Part shown: positions 8,484 through 17,040 of the stretch, one piece after another | How the letters are laid out: every line of letters begins with the position of its first letter | Numbering within the stretch: position 1 is the stretch's first letter | From: Sulfurihydrogenibium azorense Az-Fu1 | Lineage (GTDB): Bacteria > Aquificota > Aquificia > Aquificales > Hydrogenothermaceae | Assembly (NCBI RefSeq): GCF_000021545.1 | Contig: NC_012438.1 | Location: 558,001 to 622,000, forward strand | DNA: 64,000 bases | Direction: 5' to 3' | The notes under the pieces: generated by a model | Databases searched by the model: none | What the model saw: only the letters and a program-made list of their open reading frames with translations | Told to the model about the DNA's origin: nothing | Program-made: the position numbers and the translations under genes

Positions 8484-9190
8484 AAACCAAAATTAAAGCC
8501 GAATCCAAAGTTATCTTGAGACTGGATAATTCCTTTTTGTTTTCCGAAAAATTCCAGTTGCATTATGTCTGATTCTACTGGAATTTCTTTAGGACAGGAG
8601 AAAGTGCAGTACTTACAATGTATACAAGATGTGATGTTGTTTTCTTTTGCAATCTCTATTCTAACATCGCCAAGGGCATCGTTTTTATCTTTCCAGAATC
8701 TAAAAATTTTTATAAAGTTGATAGGTCCGCCAAAGTTTTTATCGTTCTGGAATGCAGGGCAAACGCTGTAGCATATTCCACACAGTATACAGTCTGCCTC
8801 TTTTTCAAACAATGCTAAATCTTGAGGATAAACTTTTTCAAAGTTGTCTCTGGGTTCAAACCACGCTTTTGCTTTCTTTAATTTTTCTAAAAATTCATCT
8901 TGGTCTACAATTAAATCTTTTATTATTGGCATATTATCAACCGGTTCTATGAGTAGAGTGTTATTTTCTGCTAAATCCAAGGCTTTTGTTTTACAGGCTA
9001 AAACTGGTTTACCGTTTACTTTTACCCCGCAAGTTCCGCATATAGAAGCTCTACAGTTAGACCTGTAGGATAAGCTTGGGTCTAAGTAGTTTTTTATATA
9101 GTCTAACACTTCTAAGATTGTTATTCTTTTTTCTTGTATATTTATTTCAAATTCTGAAAAGTAATCTTCTCTTTTAACTTTTACAATCAT
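8480..9190 (-). CDS. frdB: succinate dehydrogenase/fumarate reductase iron-sulfur subunit
   Basis: The 236-residue protein has the layout of SdhB/FrdB. An N-terminal [2Fe-2S] domain holds the cysteines in SNCRASICGTCGVKVNGKP and VLACKT. Two C-terminal clusters are bound by CILCGICYSVCP and CIHCKYCTFSCPKEIP. It would pass electrons between quinol or another donor and the flavin subunit; in the rTCA cycle, fumarate reductase supplies succinate to SucCD. No flavoprotein or membrane-anchor gene lies beside it, so partners must be elsewhere. Another Fe-S subunit role, such as heterodisulfide/thiol-fumarate reductase, cannot be excluded. Confidence 0.8.
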   Translation of the reverse strand: MIVKVKREDYFSEFEINIQEKRITILEVLDYIKNYLDPSLSYRSNCRASICGTCGVKVNGKPVLACKTKALDLAENNTLLIEPVDNMPIIKDLIVDQDEFLEKLKKAKAWFEPRDNFEKVYPQDLALFEKEADCILCGICYSVCPAFQNDKNFGGPINFIKIFRFWKDKNDALGDVRIEIAKENNITSCIHCKYCTFSCPKEIPVESDIMQLEFFGKQKGIIQSQDNFGFGFNFGF

Positions 9191-9230
9191 CTTTAGTACT
9201 TTCTCCTATCCGATGTAAATATTTGACACC

Positions 9231-10172
9231 TTACACTATATCATTTAAACTATTTGCAATAATAACTTTTCTAAGTAGTTCTTTTAACTGTTTAATATCA
9301 GATATTTGGTTTATTTTCTCTCTTAAATCATCTTCCACATAACCAAATTTTAGCTCTATAGTATCAATCACACTCTGTCTTAATCCTTCTATTAAACCTT
9401 TCTGTAGTCCTTGTTGCACTCCTTGTTCCAGTCCTTCTTTAAGTCCTTGCTGTAGTCCTTGTTGTAATCCTTCTTTATAACCTTCCTCTTTCCCAATCTT
9501 TAAAACATCTCTTAACACTGGATAACTCTCTATCTCTTCCCTTGTCCACTCTATTGTAATTGGCATCTCAAAATCCTCCTGTCTTATATAACTTCTTATC
9601 TCTTCCTCTATATTATTCCTTATTTTACTTATTTCAAGAAATAGTGTAAATAGTTCTTTTCTATCTTTTGGGTTTGCGTTCTTTATCTCTTTTATCACAT
9701 TCTCCACATAAAACTTAGGGTCTTCTATCTTACATAGACCTGCAAGTAGTTTGTCTGTGATATTTTGACTTGTTATTAACTCTTTACACGGTATATCTTT
9801 AATATCTATCAGTCTATACCTGTAGGTCCAGTCTGAAAACTGTATCTTGTCTGACATTTTTAAAGGCTCTTTTCCTATGTATATACATACTTGAATTAAG
9901 TCTTTTGGTTTATACTTGTCAGTGATAAGATAAAAGTACTCAAACATTCTATATGGCATAGAAGGGTCGTTTGTGCTTTGTATCTCTATATGTAAAATGG
10001 TATTGTCTTCTAACTTAACAACCAAGTCAGCTTCTCTGGTTTTAACTATTTTAAGGTCACTATCTTGAAGGAGCTGCCAGTTTACTTTTTTTCCGAGTAT
10101 TATCTCTATGAGTTTTGTGGCTGGGTTTTTGAATAGATGTTTTAGTAATAAATCGGTTTTTATTTTTTCCAT
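9231..10172 (-). CDS. Rpn family PD-(D/E)XK nuclease / putative transposase
   Basis: The 313-residue protein opens with KTDLLLKHLFKNPATKLIE and carries READLVVKLEDNTILHIEIQS, which supplies the D...ExQ core of the PD-(D/E)XK fold seen in Rpn (RpnA-like, recombination-promoting) nucleases. Residues of about 235-265 form a run of EGLQQG-like repeats, a heptad-like element common in this family. The C-terminus has the usual helical region. The family is widespread in thermophiles, and its role is linked to RecA-independent recombination or phage defence. A second, broken relative lies at 59411-60369. It stands alone on the - strand with no flanking inverted repeats visible. Confidence 0.82.
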   Translation of the reverse strand: MEKIKTDLLLKHLFKNPATKLIEIILGKKVNWQLLQDSDLKIVKTREADLVVKLEDNTILHIEIQSTNDPSMPYRMFEYFYLITDKYKPKDLIQVCIYIGKEPLKMSDKIQFSDWTYRYRLIDIKDIPCKELITSQNITDKLLAGLCKIEDPKFYVENVIKEIKNANPKDRKELFTLFLEISKIRNNIEEEIRSYIRQEDFEMPITIEWTREEIESYPVLRDVLKIGKEEGYKEGLQQGLQQGLKEGLEQGVQQGLQKGLIEGLRQSVIDTIELKFGYVEDDLREKINQISDIKQLKELLRKVIIANSLNDIV

Positions 10173-10304
10173 TTGGTTTTTTAACTTTTAAAAATTTTCT
10201 AATATGATAACATTTTTTTGTAGGTTCGTTGTATTTTTCTACCTACCGAGTTATAACTGTCAATCCATCCAAAATAGTAGTTTTTTAAAATGTGAAATAT
10301 AAAA

Positions 10305-10341
10305 TGTTTATTTATATGTTGATTTATATGTTGATTTAAAC
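10305..10341 (+). repeat. 12-base tandem repeat inside an inverted repeat upstream of the TonB receptor
   Basis: ATTTATATGTTG is repeated exactly at 10310-10321 and 10322-10333 and begins a third time (ATTTAAAC). The block is bracketed by TGTTTA (from 10305) and TAAACA (10337-10342). It lies about 50 bases before the receptor start, in the 217-base gap 10173-10389, which otherwise holds only AT-rich sequence. It is a candidate binding site for a metal-responsive regulator; no known operator consensus is recognised. Confidence 0.4.
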
Positions 10342-10389
10342 ATTAAAATATATTAAAATAGTCATATTAAATTAACAAGGAGGTTTAAT

Positions 10390-12492
10390 ATGAAGAGGTT
10401 GGCTTTAGGGGTATTATTATCTACTACTGCAATTGTTTACTACTCACAGGCTGTAGAAGGTATCAGGATAGAAAAAATTACAGTTGAAGAGAAAGCTGCT
10501 AAAGAAGAAGTTGCATCTAAAAAAGAGCTTACTCAAGAAGAGTCAAAGATTACAAGGCAGATAGACCTTGGAGAGATTTTATCTGAGTTTTATCCGGAAA
10601 TATGGTACATGAGAAAGGCAGGAATTGCTAACGACCTGTATATAAGAGGTTTTTCAAAAGATAATATCAACGTTTTAATTGATGACTCAAAAATTTACGG
10701 AGCATGTCCTAACAGAATGGACCCACCTGCTTTTCACGTTTCAAGCCCACAAATAGACAAAGTAACAATTAAAGAAGGTCCGTTTGATGTAGAAAATGCT
10801 GGTTCGTTAGCAGCTGTTGTAAACGTTAAAACAAAAGATCCTAAAGAAGGAGTAGGAGGAGAATTAGGGGGAAGTTATGGAAGCTGGAGTTATAGGACTC
10901 TTTATGGCTGGGGTTATGTGGGGAACAAGTTTATAAAAGTATTGGCAGGAGCTTCTAACCAGTACTCTAAACCTTACGAAAGTGGAGAAGGAAAGAAAGT
11001 AACTGAGTATGCTGTTTATTCTCCAAATGGAAGATATAAACCGCAATACATAAATGACAAAGCGTTTAACATAGATAGAGTCTGGTTTAAAACTATACTA
11101 ACACCTAACGATAACGCTGAAATTAAACTTTCTTACGCTTTTGAAAATGCAAGGAATGTTCTATACCCTGCTTTAAAGATGGATGCTCTTTATGATAGAA
11201 CAAACAGGTTAAATGGTGATTTTGTATTAAAAGATATAGGATTGAAGTTTAGTATCTACTACAACGAAGTAAAACACGATATGAGAGATACATTTAGAAC
11301 TACTTCAAATCCTTTTCCTGCTCTTGGATATAGTATGAAAACCTATGCAGAGTCCAAAATGTTTGGCTGGAAACTGTCTAAAGATTTAAATCTATTAGGA
11401 GTTGATACGACTGTAGGAATTGACTCTTATTTAAGAAACTGGCTTGCAAACAACGTGCAACAAGGCGGATCTAACGTAAATAATGGTATGATACCAGATG
11501 TTAACATTAAAGATATAGGACTGTTTATTAAGGGTAGTAAAAATATAGACAGATTGACTTTATCAGCTGGGCTGAGATACGATTACAACTACTCAAAAGC
11601 AGACCCTGATTCTATGAGTTCAAGTAATAAAAATTTATTTACCTCTAAAAATGGTAATAAATTCTCTAACAGTGATAACTATCTATCTGGCTACGTGATA
11701 GGAAAGTATAACTTTAACAAGAAAGATAACGTTTATGTAGGCTTAGGACACACAGTTAGAGCTCCAGACCCTGAAGAAAGGTTTATATCATTATCTGGAA
11801 TGTCTCCTTGGTACGGTAATCCAGATTTAAAACCTACCAAAAACACAGAGTTAGATTTAGGTGGAGAGTTTTTCCCTGTTAACAACTTAGGTATAAAAGC
11901 TAATCTCTTTTACAGTAGTTTAAAAGATTATATCTATTTGTATCAGTATAGAGCCTCCAATACATCTTGTGTACCTAGTTCTAGTGGTAATACAACCTGT
12001 ACTACTTATAAAAATATTGATGCGGCTATATACGGTGGTGATATAAACGGAGTTTACGGATTTACTGACAAGGTATTTGCAGAGCTTGGCATTGCATACC
12101 AAGTAGGTAAAAAGACAAGTAAAAAAGGCTTATACACAGATAGTGATTTAGTTGAGATACCACCTTTGAAAGCAAGGGCAGCTGTTAAGTATGACGATGG
12201 AACATTTTATGGCTTGGTAGAAGGTATATACTCTGCAAAACAATCAAAAGTAGACTCTGATTTAAAAGAACAACAAACAGGAAGCTGGTTTATTATGAAT
12301 GTAAAAGCTGGATACACTTATGCTAACAAGCTTTTTGTTGGAGTTGGTGTTGATAACGTTTTTGATAAGTTTTACTACAACTACCTCTCTTACGTAAGAG
12401 ACCCATTTAGAGGAATATCTCAATCTGGAGTACCTGTTAAAATACCAGAACCGGGAAGATTTATATACGCAAACGTTTCATACAGGTTTTAG
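10390..12492 (+). CDS. TonB-dependent outer-membrane receptor, probable copper (OprC/NosA-like)
   Basis: The 700-residue protein has a signal peptide (MKRLALGVLLSTTAIVYYS), a TonB-box-like stretch EKITVEE, a plug domain (YIRGFSKDNINVLIDDSK; VTIKEGPFDVENAGSLAAVVNV) and a 22-strand-type barrel ending in the aromatic RFIYANVSYRF. The plug contains ACPNRMDPP, giving a C-x3-M pair at C106 and M110. The barrel region has KHDMRD, an H-x-M pair at H296 and M298. OprC of Pseudomonas is reported to bind copper through a CxxxM-HxM site, so a copper receptor is the best guess. The ATG follows AAGGAGG. A strong terminator follows. It is monocistronic. Confidence 0.85.
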   Translation: MKRLALGVLLSTTAIVYYSQAVEGIRIEKITVEEKAAKEEVASKKELTQEESKITRQIDLGEILSEFYPEIWYMRKAGIANDLYIRGFSKDNINVLIDDSKIYGACPNRMDPPAFHVSSPQIDKVTIKEGPFDVENAGSLAAVVNVKTKDPKEGVGGELGGSYGSWSYRTLYGWGYVGNKFIKVLAGASNQYSKPYESGEGKKVTEYAVYSPNGRYKPQYINDKAFNIDRVWFKTILTPNDNAEIKLSYAFENARNVLYPALKMDALYDRTNRLNGDFVLKDIGLKFSIYYNEVKHDMRDTFRTTSNPFPALGYSMKTYAESKMFGWKLSKDLNLLGVDTTVGIDSYLRNWLANNVQQGGSNVNNGMIPDVNIKDIGLFIKGSKNIDRLTLSAGLRYDYNYSKADPDSMSSSNKNLFTSKNGNKFSNSDNYLSGYVIGKYNFNKKDNVYVGLGHTVRAPDPEERFISLSGMSPWYGNPDLKPTKNTELDLGGEFFPVNNLGIKANLFYSSLKDYIYLYQYRASNTSCVPSSSGNTTCTTYKNIDAAIYGGDINGVYGFTDKVFAELGIAYQVGKKTSKKGLYTDSDLVEIPPLKARAAVKYDDGTFYGLVEGIYSAKQSKVDSDLKEQQTGSWFIMNVKAGYTYANKLFVGVGVDNVFDKFYYNYLSYVRDPFRGISQSGVPVKIPEPGRFIYANVSYRF

Positions 12493-12525
12493 CCTGCTGC
12501 GGCTAATAACCTCCTAATCTGTTTC

Positions 12526-12560
12526 AAGGGAGCTGTTGCTCCCTTTTTTTTATTTTTTTT
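12526..12560 (+). terminator. rho-independent terminator of the TonB receptor gene
   Basis: The 8-base-pair stem AAGGGAGC/GCTCCCTT (12526-12533 and 12538-12545) with the loop TGTT is followed by a long T tract. It lies 33 bases after the stop codon and separates the receptor from the mdh promoter region. Confidence 0.9.
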
Positions 12561-12570
12561 CAAGTGAAAA

Positions 12571-12617
12571 TCAAACACTGTTTGATTGACAAATTTATAA
12601 TGTCGTTATATTCTAAT
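12571..12617 (+). promoter_or_regulatory. mdh operon promoter with a perfect 15-base palindrome
   Basis: TCAAACACTGTTTGA (12571-12585) is a perfect palindrome with 7-base arms and one central base. It abuts TTGACA (12586-12591), a consensus -35 box. Possible -10 boxes are TATATT (12607-12612, 15-base spacer) and TATTCT (12609-12614, 17-base spacer). A separate TATAAT at 12596-12601 would place the palindrome over its -35 region instead. The core AAACACTGTT recurs in the forD promoter (17994-18003). A regulator of the rTCA genes may bind here. Confidence 0.5.
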
Positions 12618-12648
12618 GTATGCAAAAATTATAAAGGAGGAAATGTTT

Positions 12649-13647
12649 ATGGCAGACTATAAAAGACCTACAGTATCAATAGTAGGAGCGGGGAATGTAG
12701 GAGAACACGTAGCAAACCTAATAGCCATAAAAGAACTTGCAAACGTTAGACTTTTTGATTTACCAAAAAAATTAGATGATAAAACTTTTGAAGTAGTAAA
12801 AGGAAAAGCTTTAGATATAAAACAGATGGCTGCAGCAATTGGTGTAGATGTAGATATTAGGGGTTATAATGTAACAGCTGATGGGCAAGGATACGAACCT
12901 TTAAAAGACTCTGATATAGTTGTTATTACAGCTGGATTTCCCAGAAGACCGGGAATGAGTAGAGATGACCTTTTAACTGCAAATGTTAACATTATAAGAG
13001 TAATAGCAGAGAGAGTAGCTCTTTACGCTCCTAACGCTGTTGTTATTGTAGTTTCTAACCCGGTTGACGTTTTGACTTATGCAGCTTTAAAAATAACCGG
13101 ATTTCAAAAAAATAAAGTGATTGGAATGGCTGGGGTTTTAGACACTGCAAGGTTTAAAACGTTTATATCTCAAGAGTTGAAAGTATCTATTTCTAACATC
13201 AACTGTTTTGTTATAGGTGGACATGGTGATGATATGGTTCCACTTCTTTCTGTATCAAATGTAGGAGGAACTCCTTTAAAAGAGTTGTTTACAAAAGAGA
13301 AGTTAGAAGAGTTAATAAATAGAACAAAATTCGGGGGAGGGGAAATTGTAAATCTAATGGGTACTTCTGCTTACCATGCTCCCGGTGCATCTGTAGTTCA
13401 AATGGTTGAAGCAATTTTAAAAGACAAAAAAGCTATTATGCCTTGCTCCGTGTACCTTGAAGGAGAAGATGCAAGATTTTATGAAGCTTACGACGTTTGC
13501 GTAGGACTACCAGTAAAAGTAGGAGCTCACGGTTGGGAAGAAATTATTAAAATCAACCTCTCAGAAGAGGAAAAACAGATGTGGCAAAAGTCTGTAAAGT
13601 CTGTAAAAGAAGGCATTGAAAGAATAAAAGAGTTAAAATTAATATAA
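12649..13647 (+). CDS. mdh: malate dehydrogenase
   Basis: Mdh interconverts oxaloacetate and malate with NAD(P)H, the first reductive step of the rTCA arc encoded downstream. The 332-residue product has the nucleotide-binding motif VSIVGAGNVGEHVANL, the substrate loop PRRPGMSRDDLL, whose Arg pattern favours malate over lactate, VVVSNPVDVLTY, and the catalytic His in VIGGHGDDMVPL. AAAGGAGG (12633-12640) lies 8 bases before ATG 12649. In-frame starts at 12616 and 12643 are too early or too close to that site. It heads the run mdh-fumA-uma2-fumB-sucC-sucD. Confidence 0.93.
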   Translation: MADYKRPTVSIVGAGNVGEHVANLIAIKELANVRLFDLPKKLDDKTFEVVKGKALDIKQMAAAIGVDVDIRGYNVTADGQGYEPLKDSDIVVITAGFPRRPGMSRDDLLTANVNIIRVIAERVALYAPNAVVIVVSNPVDVLTYAALKITGFQKNKVIGMAGVLDTARFKTFISQELKVSISNINCFVIGGHGDDMVPLLSVSNVGGTPLKELFTKEKLEELINRTKFGGGEIVNLMGTSAYHAPGASVVQMVEAILKDKKAIMPCSVYLEGEDARFYEAYDVCVGLPVKVGAHGWEEIIKINLSEEEKQMWQKSVKSVKEGIERIKELKLI

Positions 13648-13664
13648 AAAAACTGAGGTAAAAT

Positions 13665-14510
13665 ATGAGAGAAGTACATTTTAATGAAATAGTAGAAAAA
13701 GTAAAAAATTTAGTGATGGATAGTGAGTATAGGCTTCCTCAAGATTTTATCCAAGCCATAAAGGTAGCAGTAAACAAAGAAGAATCACCTCTTGGTAAAG
13801 AGATTCTCCAAGAGATACTAAAAAATGCAGAAGTAGCAGAAAAAGAGCAGGTTGCTTACTGTCAGGATACAGGATACCCAGTTTTCTTTGTGGAAGTAGG
13901 TCAAGATGTAAAAATAGTAGGAGGAAGTCTAAGGGAAGCTATAAACGAGGGAGTGAGAAGGGCAACTAAAGAAGGTTATCTAAGAGCATCTTTAGCATAC
14001 GACCCTATCTTTGATAGGAAGAATACTCAAGATAACACACCTGCTTTGATATACTTTGATATTATAGAAGGAGATAAAATAAAGATAAAATTTGCAGCAA
14101 AAGGTGGTGGGTCTGAAAATCAAAGTAAACAAGCCATGTTAAAACCTGCTGATGGCATTGAAGGTGTAAAAAAATTTGTTTTACAAACAATAGCAAACGC
14201 TGGACCAAATGCTTGTCCACCTTTCACTGTAGGAGTTGGTATAGGTGGAACTTTTGATTACTCTGCAGTACTTGCAAAAAAAGCACTCTTTAGACATATA
14301 GGAGAAAGACATCCTGACCCAAGAATAGCAGCCTTAGAAGAAGAGCTATTAAACCTTGCAAATCAACTTGGTGTAGGACCTCTTGGATTTGGAGGAACTA
14401 CTACAGCTGTGGATGTTAAGATAGAGATAGCACCTTGTCATATAGCATCTTTACCTGTTGCTGTTAATATTCAATGCCACGCAGCAAGACATAAGGAGAT
14501 TGAGATTTAA
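13665..14510 (+). CDS. fumA: fumarate hydratase class I, alpha subunit
   Basis: This is the N-terminal half of a two-subunit class I [4Fe-4S] fumarase, which dehydrates malate to fumarate in the reductive direction. The 281 residues show [17 protein letters not shown], the Cys-containing signature, [31 protein letters not shown] with another cluster Cys, and the C-terminal [14 protein letters not shown] with a third. The matching beta subunit is two genes on. The stop codon overlaps the ATG of the inserted Uma2 gene (TAATG). Related tartrate dehydratase subunits look alike, but the context supports fumarase. Confidence 0.92.
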   Translation: MREVHFNEIVEKVKNLVMDSEYRLPQDFIQAIKVAVNKEESPLGKEILQEILKNAEVAEKEQVAYCQDTGYPVFFVEVGQDVKIVGGSLREAINEGVRRATKEGYLRASLAYDPIFDRKNTQDNTPALIYFDIIEGDKIKIKFAAKGGGSENQSKQAMLKPADGIEGVKKFVLQTIANAGPNACPPFTVGVGIGGTFDYSAVLAKKALFRHIGERHPDPRIAALEEELLNLANQLGVGPLGFGGTTTAVDVKIEIAPCHIASLPVAVNIQCHAARHKEIEI

Positions 14511-15124
14511 TGAAAGTTTCTACAAAAGAGAAACTTTTAAATAAGAAAAAAACAGGAATTCCCAGAGCTCTTATATACGAGATGCGTTATGGTTCCCCTA
14601 TTTATTATAGGGACTACGATAAAGTGCTTAAAGGAGAAATTCCTTTAGAGGCGGTTAAGGGAAGCAGTGGATTACAGGCATGGTTAATAAAGATTATTTT
14701 AAAGTTCTTACTTAAAGTTTTAAATAAGAAGTATGAAATCCTTTCAAATGAAGTAGGATTTAAGTTTGCTAAAAAAAGCTGGTATAACCTCGATATAGCA
14801 ATCTGGGAAAAAGAAAAGATAAAACCGTATTTAAAAGAAAATAAACTTATTCCTGTCCCTCCTGAATTAGTGATAGAAGTAGATACAAAAGCAGACTTGA
14901 GAAAGTTTGAAAATCCCCAAGACTATTTTCATAAAAAAACTCAAGATTTATTAAATGCAGGAATTAAAAAAGTTATATGGATATTTACTCAAGATAAAAA
15001 AGTATGGATAGCTCAGCCAAGTAAACCATGGCTTATTGTTGACTGGAATTACGATATTCCAGTTTTAGATGACTTGAAAATGAATATAGAAAAACTAATA
15101 AAAGAGGAAGAAGAAAATGAGTGA
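14510..15124 (+). CDS. Uma2 family (DUF820) PD-(D/E)XK protein lodged in the fumarase operon
   Basis: The 204-residue protein is a Uma2/DUF820 family member with a restriction-endonuclease-like fold. The segment PPELVIEVDTKADLRKFENP holds the conserved acidic residues, and KKTQDLLNAGIKKVIWIF is the family's K...Y/L-x2-G-V-x2-V-W element. N-terminal MRYGSPIYYRDYDKVLKGE is also typical. Its function is unknown. The ATG overlaps the fumA stop by one base, and its end overlaps fumB by 8 bases, so it is translationally coupled to both fumarase subunits though it has no obvious metabolic link to them. Confidence 0.8.
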   Translation: MKVSTKEKLLNKKKTGIPRALIYEMRYGSPIYYRDYDKVLKGEIPLEAVKGSSGLQAWLIKIILKFLLKVLNKKYEILSNEVGFKFAKKSWYNLDIAIWEKEKIKPYLKENKLIPVPPELVIEVDTKADLRKFENPQDYFHKKTQDLLNAGIKKVIWIFTQDKKVWIAQPSKPWLIVDWNYDIPVLDDLKMNIEKLIKEEEENE

Positions 15125-15680
15125 TGCAAAAATAATAACTACCCCTTTAACAGATGATGTAATAGAAAGTTTAAGAGCTGGAGAGAAAGTTTTAATAACT
15201 GGATGGGTTTACACCGCAAGGGATGCAGCTCATAAAAGAATGCTTGAAGAGTATGAAAAAACAGGAAAACTACCTTTTGACATTAAAGGTCAAGTTATTT
15301 ACTACGTTGGACCTACTCCCGCAAAACCAGGACAAGTTATAGGTTCAGCCGGACCTACTACAGCCTACAGAATGGATAAGTACACACCTAAACTTTTAGA
15401 ACTAGGATTAAAAGGAACAATAGGAAAAGGATGGAGAGGTCCTGAAGTAAAAGAAGCTCTAAAAAAGTATAAAGCAGTTTACTTTGCTGCGTACGGTGGA
15501 ACTGCAGCTCTACTGTCAAAACATATTACAAAAGTTGAGATGGTAGCTTATGAAGACTTAGGACCAGAAGCTATTAGAAAACTTTACTTTGAAAACTTTC
15601 CAGTTATAGTAGCAAACGATATATACGGTGGTGATGTTTTTGAAGAAGGACAGAAAAAATACAGAAAACTGGTAATATAA
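15117..15680 (+). CDS. fumB: fumarate hydratase class I, beta subunit
   Basis: This is the C-terminal half of the two-subunit class I fumarase, 187 residues. Visible family motifs are LRAGEKVLITGWVYTARDAAHKR with the catalytic region, IYYVGPTPAKPGQVIGSAGPTTAYRMD, the KGWRGPEVKEAL loop (family KG substrate-binding motif) and AAYGGTAALLSKHI. The start at 15117 sits inside the end of the Uma2 gene. sucC follows 17 bases later behind its own AGGAGG, so the operon continues in pathway order. Confidence 0.92.
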   Translation: MSDAKIITTPLTDDVIESLRAGEKVLITGWVYTARDAAHKRMLEEYEKTGKLPFDIKGQVIYYVGPTPAKPGQVIGSAGPTTAYRMDKYTPKLLELGLKGTIGKGWRGPEVKEALKKYKAVYFAAYGGTAALLSKHITKVEMVAYEDLGPEAIRKLYFENFPVIVANDIYGGDVFEEGQKKYRKLVI

Positions 15681-15697
15681 CAGCAGGAGGTTAACAG

Positions 15698-16864
15698 ATG
15701 AAAGTACATGAACATCAGGCAAAAGAAATCTTTAGAAAGTATGGCCTTCCAGTACCAAGAGGTTATCCAGCTTTTGATGTAAAAGAAGCAGTAGAGGCAG
15801 CTGAAGAGCTTGGAACTTGGCCTGTAGTTGTAAAAGCTCAAATCCACGCAGGTGGAAGAGGTAAAGCTGGCGGTGTAAAACTTGCTAAATCCATAGAAGA
15901 AGTACAACAAATAGCAGCTGAGCTTTTAGGGAAAAAGTTAGTTACATTCCAGACAGGTCCTGAAGGTTTACCAGTAAGCAGACTATACATAGAGGAAGGA
16001 ACAGCTATTGATAAAGAGTATTACGTAGCTATCACGTTAGATAGAAGTAAATCAAAACCTATAATAATGGTTTCAGCTGCCGGTGGAATGGAAATTGAAG
16101 AAGTTGCAGCAACAAACCCAGAAGCTATAATAACCCATACAATAGAGCCATTTATAGGACTTAGAAGTTATCATGCAAGAGAGTTAGCATTAAAGTTAGG
16201 ACTTCCTAAGAACCTTTTAAACAAAGCAGCAAACTTATTTATGACTTTATACAAAATTTACATAGAACTTGATGCTTCTATGGTAGAAATTAACCCGTTA
16301 GTATTAACAAAAGACGGTAATTTAGTAATTTTAGACGCAAAAATAGACTTTGATGATAACGGATTGTTTAGACATCCAGAAATAATGGAGATGGATGACC
16401 CAACCCAAATATCTCCGTTAGAAGTAGAAGCTAAAAAGTTTAACCTTAACTACATAAAACTTGATGGAAACATCGCTTGTATGGTTAATGGTGCAGGACT
16501 TGCAATGTCAACTATGGATACTATAAAGTTGGCAGGAGGAGAACCGGCTAACTTCCTTGATGTTGGTGGGTCTGCAAACGCAACACAGATAGCGAACGCA
16601 TTTAAAATAATACTCTCTGACCCTAACGTAAAGGCTATATTTATAAACATATTTGGTGGAATTTTAAGATGTGATAGACTTGCAGAAGGTATCATTACAG
16701 CTGCAAAAGAAGTATCTATAAACGTACCTGTTATAGTAAGAATGGAAGGAACAAATGTAGAATTAGGTAAAAAGATGCTTCAAGAGTCTGGTTTACCACT
16801 TATAACTGCTGATACAATGTGGGAAGGAGCCCTAAAAGCAGTAGAGGCTGCAAACAAAGGTTAA
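15698..16864 (+). CDS. sucC: succinyl-CoA synthetase, ADP-forming, beta subunit
   Basis: SucC with SucD converts succinate, CoA and ATP to succinyl-CoA, the substrate for the 2-oxoglutarate:ferredoxin oxidoreductase. The 388-residue length matches SucC, not the longer citryl-CoA synthetase large subunit that occurs in this phylum. The ATP-grasp domain opens [22 protein letters not shown] and continues [18 protein letters not shown], with MVEINPLVL and [10 protein letters not shown] binding Mg-ATP. The CoA-ligase domain has [19 protein letters not shown] and [11 protein letters not shown]. The ATG follows CAGGAGG. Confidence 0.94.
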   Translation: MKVHEHQAKEIFRKYGLPVPRGYPAFDVKEAVEAAEELGTWPVVVKAQIHAGGRGKAGGVKLAKSIEEVQQIAAELLGKKLVTFQTGPEGLPVSRLYIEEGTAIDKEYYVAITLDRSKSKPIIMVSAAGGMEIEEVAATNPEAIITHTIEPFIGLRSYHARELALKLGLPKNLLNKAANLFMTLYKIYIELDASMVEINPLVLTKDGNLVILDAKIDFDDNGLFRHPEIMEMDDPTQISPLEVEAKKFNLNYIKLDGNIACMVNGAGLAMSTMDTIKLAGGEPANFLDVGGSANATQIANAFKIILSDPNVKAIFINIFGGILRCDRLAEGIITAAKEVSINVPVIVRMEGTNVELGKKMLQESGLPLITADTMWEGALKAVEAANKG

Positions 16865-16867
16865 AAA

Positions 16868-17026
16868 ATGGGATACTTTACAGATAAATACCTTCCTTAC
16901 TATACGATTGAAGAAAGAGACAGATGGGAAGGAGACTGGGAGCTTGTAGAAGGTATTCCTTACGCCCTTACCTCTTCTTCTGTTGTTCATTGTAAGATTA
17001 ACTTAGATGTATCAAAAATAATTTAA
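16868..17026 (+). pseudogene. truncated Uma2 (DUF820) family remnant between sucC and sucD
   Basis: A 52-codon frame starts at ATG 16868 just after sucC and reads MGYFTDKYLPYYTIEERDR, then WEGDWELVEGIPYALTSSS. This is the usual N-terminus of Uma2/DUF820 proteins (Y-T/S-I-E-E-x2-x-W-E-G-x-W/F-E-L-I/V-x-G-x-P-Y). It breaks off after [14 protein letters not shown], about a quarter of the way into the domain, so the catalytic acids are missing. It looks like the relic of a second Uma2 insertion into the same operon, though it is still translatable. Confidence 0.75.
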
Positions 17027-17040
17027 ACAAGGAGGTTTGT

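Noticed and set aside
8565-9068. + strand frames opposite the FrdB-like gene
   Set aside because: They overlap each other in several frames, lack ribosome sites and lie antisense to a clear Fe-S protein.
9231-10172. Rpn gene as part of an insertion sequence
   Set aside because: No terminal inverted repeats or target-site duplication could be seen around it; the family moves by an unclear route.
10310-10341. 12-base repeats as a CRISPR array
   Set aside because: Units are adjacent with no spacers and too short, and no cas genes are present.
16868-17026. Short frame after sucC as an independent functional gene
   Set aside because: It carries only the N-terminal quarter of a Uma2 domain and no catalytic acids, so it is listed as a remnant.
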